Shown here: in pieces, positions 6,905 to 10,686 of the stretch
How positions within the stretch are numbered: position 1 is the first letter of the stretch
How the letters are laid out: each line of letters begins with the position of its first letter
From: Natronohydrobacter sp.
GTDB lineage: Bacteria > Pseudomonadota > Alphaproteobacteria > Rhodobacterales > Rhodobacteraceae
Assembly (NCBI GenBank): GCA_007123015.1
Contig: SKSL01000018.1
Location: 1-10,686 of the forward strand
Direction of reading: 5' to 3'
Length of the DNA stretch: 10,686 nucleotides
Position numbers and translations under genes: made by a program
The notes under the pieces: generated by a model
Told to the model about the DNA's origin: nothing
The model's input: only the letters and a program-made list of their open reading frames with translations
Database searches by the model: none

Positions 6905-8209
6905 ATGGGCAAGGTGGTATGGGGTATCTGGCCGCTGATGCTGGGCATACTGCTGATCATGCTGGGCAACGGGATCCATTTCACCTTGATCGGTGTGCGC
7001 GGCGGGATCGAGGGGTTTTCGACCTACGCGCTCGCGCTGGTGACCTCGGGCTATTTCATTGGCTTTTTGTCCGGAGCGATGCTTACGCCGCATCTGATCC
7101 GCAGAGTGGGCCATGTCCGCGTTTTTGCAGCGCTGGGCAGTTTCATGTCCGCTGCGCTGATTGCCTTTCCGCTGCTGATCGACCCGATTGTCTGGACTGT
7201 GCTGCGCATCGTGATCGGGTTCAGTATGTCGGGTATCTATGTCGCGGCTGAAAGCTGGCTGAACAATGCTGCCAGCAATGAAAACCGGGGCAAGGTCCTG
7301 TCCGCTTACATGCTGATGCAGACGCTTGGGCTGATCGGCGCACAGGCGCTTCTGGGCATGGGGGACGAAACTGGTTCGGTCCTGTTCATCGGGGCCTCGA
7401 TCCTTGTCAGCCTGGCATTTGCCCCGATCCTGCTGGCAGCCACGCCAGTGCCCGCTGTGGAAGTAACCCGCGCGCTCTCGATCCGGCAATTGGCCAAACG
7501 CACGCCGCTTTCGGCATTCGGGATTTTCCTACTGGGCAGCATCTATGCGACCCAGACCGGCATGGGCGCGGTTTTCGGCAGCCAGATCGGCATGACCACA
7601 GCCGAAATCGCGCTTCTGGTCGCAGCGTTCTTCGCAGGGGCGCTGGTGCTGCAAGTGCCGATTGGCTGGTTGTCAGACCGGATGGATCGGCGCGTGCTGA
7701 TCGGCGGGGCGGCCCTTTTGGGCGGGGTGGTCTGTTTCGTGGGCTGGTCGGTTCAGGACAGCCCGCAGCTGCTTCTGGGGGCCGCGTTTCTGTCCGGCGG
7801 GGTCACGGCACCGCTTTATGCGCTGTTTCTGGCCTATGCGAATGACTGGCTGGCGCAGGATGAGATGGCGGCGGCCTCAGGCGGGTTGATCTTCACCTTC
7901 GGGCTGGGGGCCATTTTCGGGCCACTGGCGACCGGGGCCGCGATGGACAGATTCGGGGCCTACAGCTTCTGGCTGGTCATGGCCGCGACATTCATCCTGA
8001 TCGCCGCCTATGCTGGATGGCGCATGACACAACGCGCGCCGATGCCGACGGACGAAACCGAAAGCTATCTGGGCGTCTTGCCGACCGCTTCGGTGGTCGC
8101 CGTACAGGCGGCGGTCGAATGGTCCGCAGAGCAGGCAGAAGCCGCTGCAGAAGCCGAAGCCGAGGCTGATCAGCCCGCCCCTGCACCCCCCCAAGGCCCT
8201 GGATCCTGA
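6905..8209 (+). CDS. YcaD-type MFS transporter
   Basis: This is a 434-residue inner-membrane permease with about 12 transmembrane segments ending near residue 372. The stretch VAAESWLNNAASNENRGK (113-130) holds the ESWLN signature followed by an asparagine/arginine-rich loop, which I recognise from the YcaD/YfkF (UPF0226) branch of the MFS. GWLSDRMDRR (254-263) is the MFS motif A copy between segments 8 and 9. After the last membrane segment comes a cytoplasmic tail of about 60 residues, Ala/Glu-rich at 407-422 and Pro-rich at 424-432. E. coli YcaD lacks it, being about 380 residues long from memory. The substrate of this branch is not established; efflux is often assumed. AAGGG (6891-6895) lies 9 bases before the ATG. 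A terminator-like hairpin follows at 8282-8307, so the gene may be transcribed alone. Confidence 0.92.
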   Translation: MGKVVWGIWPLMLGILLIMLGNGIHFTLIGVRGGIEGFSTYALALVTSGYFIGFLSGAMLTPHLIRRVGHVRVFAALGSFMSAALIAFPLLIDPIVWTVLRIVIGFSMSGIYVAAESWLNNAASNENRGKVLSAYMLMQTLGLIGAQALLGMGDETGSVLFIGASILVSLAFAPILLAATPVPAVEVTRALSIRQLAKRTPLSAFGIFLLGSIYATQTGMGAVFGSQIGMTTAEIALLVAAFFAGALVLQVPIGWLSDRMDRRVLIGGAALLGGVVCFVGWSVQDSPQLLLGAAFLSGGVTAPLYALFLAYANDWLAQDEMAAASGGLIFTFGLGAIFGPLATGAAMDRFGAYSFWLVMAATFILIAAYAGWRMTQRAPMPTDETESYLGVLPTASVVAVQAAVEWSAEQAEAAAEAEAEADQPAPAPPQGPGS

Positions 8210-8221
8210 GCGCTGCGCCCG

Positions 8222-8266
8222 CACTGCCCATGGCCCCGTTGCCTATGGCCTCGTTGCCTATGGATT
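8222..8266. repeat. Three-unit 15-bp tandem repeat
   Basis: CGTTGCCTATGG occurs at 8237-8248 and again at 8252-8263, a 15-base period. A more diverged unit containing CTGCCCATGGCC precedes it (8222-8236). It lies just after the YcaD-type gene and is in no supported coding frame. It is probably a small minisatellite. Confidence 0.7.
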
Positions 8267-8281
8267 GTGCATCGAAGCACT

Positions 8282-8307
8282 GAAAGGCTTCGGATCCGAG
8301 CGCTTTC
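8282..8307 (+). terminator. Terminator-like hairpin after the YcaD-type gene
   Basis: GAAAGGCTT (8282-8290) can pair with GAGCGCTTTC (8298-8307), leaving one G (8302) bulged and a 7-base loop. The following bases (CGTCTTGTCG) are only moderately T-rich. An alternative fold is the perfect palindrome TCGGATCCGA (8290-8299). The position, about 73 bases after the stop and before a promoter, fits a transcript end. Confidence 0.4.
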
Positions 8308-8311
8308 GTCT

Positions 8312-8341
8312 TGTCGCAGAACATGCCTTGGGACTGCGACA
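8312..8341. promoter_or_regulatory. 8-bp dyad upstream of the HNH-gene promoter
   Basis: TGTCGCAG (8312-8319) and CTGCGACA (8334-8341) are perfect inverted repeats with a 14-base spacer. The dyad ends 19 bases before the -35 box at 8361, where an activator could bind. Alternatively it is an RNA hairpin at the end of the upstream transcript. No known regulator is recognised. Confidence 0.35.
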
Positions 8342-8360
8342 TTTGGTGTGCACTAAATGC

Positions 8361-8388
8361 TTGCCAGACGCTTCGCCCCATATATAGT
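8361..8388 (+). promoter_or_regulatory. Sigma-70-like promoter of the HNH gene
   Basis: TTGCCA (8361-8366) and TATAGT (8383-8388) are separated by 16 bases. Each matches the consensus well, and the surrounding ATATATAG is AT-rich in an otherwise GC-rich region. The predicted start near 8395 would give a leader of about 92 bases before the GTG at 8487. Confidence 0.55.
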
Positions 8389-8423
8389 CCATCGTACGGC
8401 GAGGCTGTGGCGCAGCACGCTCT

Positions 8424-8466
8424 CGGCCCTGCGGGGCGCGCACCTGGATGTCGCCCCATAGGGCTG
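8424..8466 (+). ncRNA. Structured 5' leader hairpin of the HNH gene
   Basis: Two stacked stems are visible. GGGGCG (8433-8438) pairs with CGCCCC (8452-8457), and CGGCCCT (8424-8430) pairs with AGGGCTG (8460-8466) with one G-U pair. Between them is a symmetric 2x2 internal loop (GC opposite AT), and the apical loop has 13 bases. The element lies inside the predicted leader and ends 7 bases before the GGAGG ribosome-binding site. It matches no riboswitch I know. A regulatory role is inferred. Confidence 0.4.
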
Positions 8467-8473
8467 CCAAAAT

Positions 8474-8478
8474 GGAGG
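8474..8478 (+). promoter_or_regulatory. Ribosome-binding site that sets a GTG start
   Basis: GGAGG is a perfect Shine-Dalgarno core and lies 8 bases before the GTG at 8487. In-frame ATGs at 8448 and 8472 have no such site, and the one at 8472 overlaps GGAGG itself. This favours GTG 8487 as the true start of the HNH gene. Confidence 0.7.
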
Positions 8479-8486
8479 CAGCACCT

Positions 8487-9071
8487 GTGGACGGTGAATT
8501 CAGAACTGATTTTGTACGCGAGCCAGCGGCCCTTCGGCATTTCCCTGCCTTGGTCTTGAATGCGGATTATCGGCCATTGTCCTACTACCCGTTGTCGCTC
8601 TGGCCTTGGCAGGATGCTGTCAAGGCCGTCTTTCTCGACCGGGTTGATATTCTGGCGGAATATGATCACGTCGTGCGCTCGCAACGCATGGAAATCCGGG
8701 TGCCTTCGGTCGTGGTGCTGCGCGAATTCGTCAAACCGCGCAAACGCGTGGCTTTCACGCGCTTCAACGTCTTTCTGCGCGACGAATTTTCCTGCCAGTA
8801 TTGCGGGGCCAAACAGGATCTGACTTTCGATCATGTCGTGCCGCGCAAACTGGGTGGTGTCACCAGTTGGGAAAATGTCGTCGCGGCCTGCGCGCCCTGT
8901 AACTTGAAGAAAGGGTCCAAAACCTTGCGAGAGGCCGGCATGAAGCTGCGCAACGCTCCTGTCAGGCCGCAATCTGAACAACTGCGCAACCTTGGGCGCA
9001 GGTTTCCGCCCAACCATCTGCATGAAAGCTGGCTCGACTATCTCTATTGGGATACAGAACTCGACGCTTAG
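8487..9071 (+). CDS. Small conserved HNH endonuclease
   Basis: This is a 194-residue protein with a Cys4-type HNH nuclease domain. The first zinc pair is CQYC (103-106). Then come TFDHVVPR with D115 and H116, where the histidine is the likely general base, and the metal-site asparagine N130 in SWENVV. The second pair is CAPC (135-138), followed by N139. The N-terminal region (about 1-90) carries LVLNADYRPLSYYPLSLWPW (22-41), a conserved block of this family outside the nuclease fold. The C-terminus has RRFPPNHLHESW (171-182). This single-copy HNH protein is widespread in alphaproteobacteria and related forms occur elsewhere; its biological role is not established to my knowledge. It lacks the marks of homing or phage terminase HNH proteins, and no restriction partner is nearby. 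The GTG start is chosen from GGAGG 8 bases upstream. Longer forms from ATG 8472 or 8448 would add 5 or 13 residues. Confidence 0.92.
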   Translation: MDGEFRTDFVREPAALRHFPALVLNADYRPLSYYPLSLWPWQDAVKAVFLDRVDILAEYDHVVRSQRMEIRVPSVVVLREFVKPRKRVAFTRFNVFLRDEFSCQYCGAKQDLTFDHVVPRKLGGVTSWENVVAACAPCNLKKGSKTLREAGMKLRNAPVRPQSEQLRNLGRRFPPNHLHESWLDYLYWDTELDA

Positions 9072-9117
9072 GCGCCGGGGCTCTGGACAGATCGTCGTAG
9101 CCTGTGTAGGGCGACCC

Positions 9118-9131
9118 TGGTAGCGCTAACG
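9118..9131. promoter_or_regulatory. Palindrome of LacI-operator type before zwf
   Basis: TAGCGCTA (9121-9128) is a perfect palindrome inside the imperfect 14-mer TGGTAGCGCTAACG. The pattern resembles the GC-centred operators of LacI-family sugar regulators. It lies 31 bases before the zwf ATG. A weak promoter, TGGACA (9084-9089) with TAGGGC 17 bases later (9107-9112), would place it just downstream of the transcript start, a repressor position. A short hairpin, AGGGcgaCCCT (9108-9118), touches it. Regulator identity is unknown. Confidence 0.4.
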
Positions 9132-9162
9132 AAGCAGTATCGGCTTTAGCCAAGAGGGCAGC

Positions 9163-10608
9163 ATGGTTGCACGCGTCATTCCAGTCGAATCATTTGATCT
9201 GGTAGTTTTCGGGGCCACAGGGGACCTTGCGCATCGCAAGATCATGCCAAGCTTGTATCGCCGCTGGAAAGAGGGACAGATCCCGGATGGCGCCAAAATC
9301 ATCGGCGCGGCAAGATCCGACATGAGCCGTGCGGATTTCCAGGCTCAGATCGAGACCGCGTTGACCAATTTTGTCGCCGCAGATGATCTGGATCCAGACA
9401 CCCTCGCGCGGTTTCTTGCGATGCTGGATTATGTGATGATCGACGCGCGTGGAGATGATGGCTGGGACGCCCTCGGCGCAATGATGCGTGAAGATGTTGT
9501 GCGAGCCTTCTATTTCTCGGTCGCGCCTGCGCTTTTCGGGGCGATCGCGGAACGGCTGCATTTGCGCGGTATCGCTGATCGACATGCGCGCATTGTGGTC
9601 GAAAAGCCCTTCGGCAAGGATCTGAACACGGCGCGCGCGCTCAATAGAGCGCTGGCCGCGCATTTTCACGAAGACCAGATTTACCGGATCGACCATTATC
9701 TGGGCAAGGAAACAGTCCAGAATCTTATGGCCGTGCGTTTCGCCAATATCCTGTTCGAGCCGCTCTGGAACGCGCAATTCGTGGACCATGTGCAGATCAC
9801 TGTGGCCGAGACTGTAGGGGTTGGCGGGCGCGGTGAGTATTACGACACATCGGGCGCGATGCGCGATATGGTGCAGAACCATCTGATGCAGCTTCTGTGC
9901 CTGATCGCGATGGAGCCGCCGCATTGCTTCGAGCCGGACGCCATGCGCGATGAGAAACTAAAGGTCATCCGCGCACTGGATCCCTTGCATCCGGGCGATC
10001 TGGTCCGGGGCCAGTATCGAGGGGCGGGCAGTGATGACTATCTGAGCGAATGCGGCAATCCTGCCTCGCGCACCGAAAGCTTCATCGCGCTGAAGCTGCA
10101 TGTCTCGAACTGGCGCTGGAAGGGCACGCCTTTCTATCTGCGCACAGGCAAGCGCATGAAATCGCGCGTCTCCGAGATTGTCGTGACCTTCAAGGAGCCC
10201 CCGCATTCGATTTTCGGCGAATCGAACCAATGGCGCGAGAATGTGCTGGTCATTCGCCTGCAACCCGATGAAGGCATGGACCTGCGCGTCATGATAAAAG
10301 AGCCGGGGCCCGGCGGGATGCGTCTGAAGGATGTGGCGCTCGATATGAGCTTTGCGGAAGCGCTGGGCAATGATCTGGATGTGCCGGATGCCTATGAGCG
10401 CTTGATCATGGATGTGATACGGGGCAATCAGACGCTCTTCATGCGCGGGGATGAGGTCGAGGCCGCCTGGGCCTGGGTCGATCCTGTCATCGCCGCCTGG
10501 GAAGGGCGCGACGACCGGCCAGAGCCATATGAACCGGGCTCGACAGGCCCGGAAGGGGCGCTCATGCTGATGCATAAGGATGGCCGACGCTGGCGGGAGA
10601 TTCGCTGA
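9163..10608 (+). CDS. zwf: Glucose-6-phosphate 1-dehydrogenase
   Basis: Zwf oxidises glucose-6-phosphate to 6-phosphogluconolactone with NADP+ (or NAD+). It is the entry step to the oxidative pentose phosphate and Entner-Doudoroff pathways, and a cytoplasmic source of NADPH. Motifs: GATGDLAHRK (17-26) for dinucleotide binding, R51, EKPFG (147-151), the substrate-site signature RIDHYLGK (175-182) with D177, H178 and K182, and MVQNH with the general-base histidine H240. These positions coincide with the numbering I recall for the Leuconostoc mesenteroides enzyme. GTPFYLRTGKRM (321-332) completes the active site. The 481-residue length is normal. AGAGGG (9153-9158) lies only 4 bases before the ATG, a short spacing, but the N-terminus MVARVIPVESFDLVVFGATG fits the family. 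The stop overlaps pgl as TGATG (10606-10610), so the two are co-translated. Confidence 0.97.
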   Translation: MVARVIPVESFDLVVFGATGDLAHRKIMPSLYRRWKEGQIPDGAKIIGAARSDMSRADFQAQIETALTNFVAADDLDPDTLARFLAMLDYVMIDARGDDGWDALGAMMREDVVRAFYFSVAPALFGAIAERLHLRGIADRHARIVVEKPFGKDLNTARALNRALAAHFHEDQIYRIDHYLGKETVQNLMAVRFANILFEPLWNAQFVDHVQITVAETVGVGGRGEYYDTSGAMRDMVQNHLMQLLCLIAMEPPHCFEPDAMRDEKLKVIRALDPLHPGDLVRGQYRGAGSDDYLSECGNPASRTESFIALKLHVSNWRWKGTPFYLRTGKRMKSRVSEIVVTFKEPPHSIFGESNQWRENVLVIRLQPDEGMDLRVMIKEPGPGGMRLKDVALDMSFAEALGNDLDVPDAYERLIMDVIRGNQTLFMRGDEVEAAWAWVDPVIAAWEGRDDRPEPYEPGSTGPEGALMLMHKDGRRWREIR

Positions 10609-10686
10609 TGCAATTCCATGACTACCCGGACCGCGAAATGTTGATGCTGCGCCTGGCGCAGCGGATCGCGTCGGAATTGGGCGAAG
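10608..10686 (+). CDS. pgl: 6-phosphogluconolactonase, N-terminal fragment (3'-partial)
   Basis: The frame opens with ATG at 10608, overlapping the zwf stop by one base, and runs open for 26 codons to the window edge. GGGAG (10595-10599) lies 8 bases upstream. The visible N-terminus (MQFHDYPDREMLMLRLAQRI) resembles DevB/SOL-type 6-phosphogluconolactonases, whose first residues read similarly (Y-x-D-R-E followed by an amphipathic helix). The enzyme hydrolyses the lactone made by Zwf to 6-phosphogluconate. The zwf-pgl order is standard. No catalytic residue lies in this fragment, so the call rests on the N-terminus and its place after zwf. Confidence 0.85.
   Translation, partial: MQFHDYPDREMLMLRLAQRIASELGE

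Noticed and set aside
8222..8341. Possible CRISPR array or tRNA in the repeat-rich gap
   Set aside because: The direct repeats are only 12-15 bases and abut without spacers, and no cloverleaf or CCA-type end can be drawn.
8210..8360. In-frame read-through extension of the YcaD-type protein after its TGA (51 codons to the next stop)
   Set aside because: The translated extension is Cys/Trp/Arg-rich and repetitive, not like protein, and it crosses the terminator-like hairpin.
7992..9023. A 343-codon minus-strand frame across the HNH gene and the gap before it
   Set aside because: It is antisense to the conserved HNH domain and to the end of the YcaD-type gene, has no family motif, and crosses the promoter, repeat and hairpin structures.
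9190..10575. Long minus-strand frames opposite zwf
   Set aside because: They are shadows of the strongly biased zwf codons, with no recognisable protein features.

Overview
The window looks like ordinary core chromosome of an alphaproteobacterium, most likely a member of the Rhodobacterales/Rhodobacteraceae. The reasons are the GC-rich coding sequence with strong third-position bias, the style of the proteins (ProA, Zwf and the small HNH protein all read as typical for that group), and ribosome-binding sites that fit an extended alphaproteobacterial anti-Shine-Dalgarno. This assignment is recalled family resemblance, not a search result. I see no insertion sequence, phage gene, CRISPR array, tRNA or rRNA.

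Layout. At the left edge is the end of a proline-synthesis unit: proA (+), cut at its 5' end and closed by a strong hairpin. Three genes then run on the minus strand. Read in their own direction, they are a major facilitator (MFS) transporter (5413-4196), an acyl-CoA synthetase (4138-2255), and a TbpB-type beta-barrel lipoprotein (2145-1333) with its own promoter-like site. The first two probably form an operon; a 57-base gap between them holds a hairpin that masks part of the downstream ribosome-binding site. Divergent from them, on the plus strand, are a DNA-3-methyladenine glycosylase (HhH-GPD) and an alpha/beta-hydrolase carboxylesterase that overlap by 4 bases (ATGA). Next come a YcaD-type MFS transporter with a low-complexity C-terminal tail, then a 277-base gap rich in small structures (a 15-bp tandem repeat, a terminator-like hairpin, an 8-bp dyad, a sigma-70-like promoter and a hairpin leader). 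A small conserved HNH endonuclease that probably starts at GTG follows. At the right edge are zwf and the first codons of pgl, overlapping by one base (TGATG), the entry to the oxidative pentose phosphate and Entner-Doudoroff pathways. A palindrome of LacI-operator type lies just upstream of zwf.

How the genes work together. The window is a mosaic of housekeeping units, not one system: proline synthesis, fatty-acid/CoA metabolism with a transporter, DNA alkylation repair with an esterase, efflux-type transport, and glucose-6-phosphate oxidation. I did not find a convincing undescribed multi-gene system. The points worth a second look are in the intergenic control regions and in two poorly understood protein families, the TbpB-like lipoprotein and the HNH protein.
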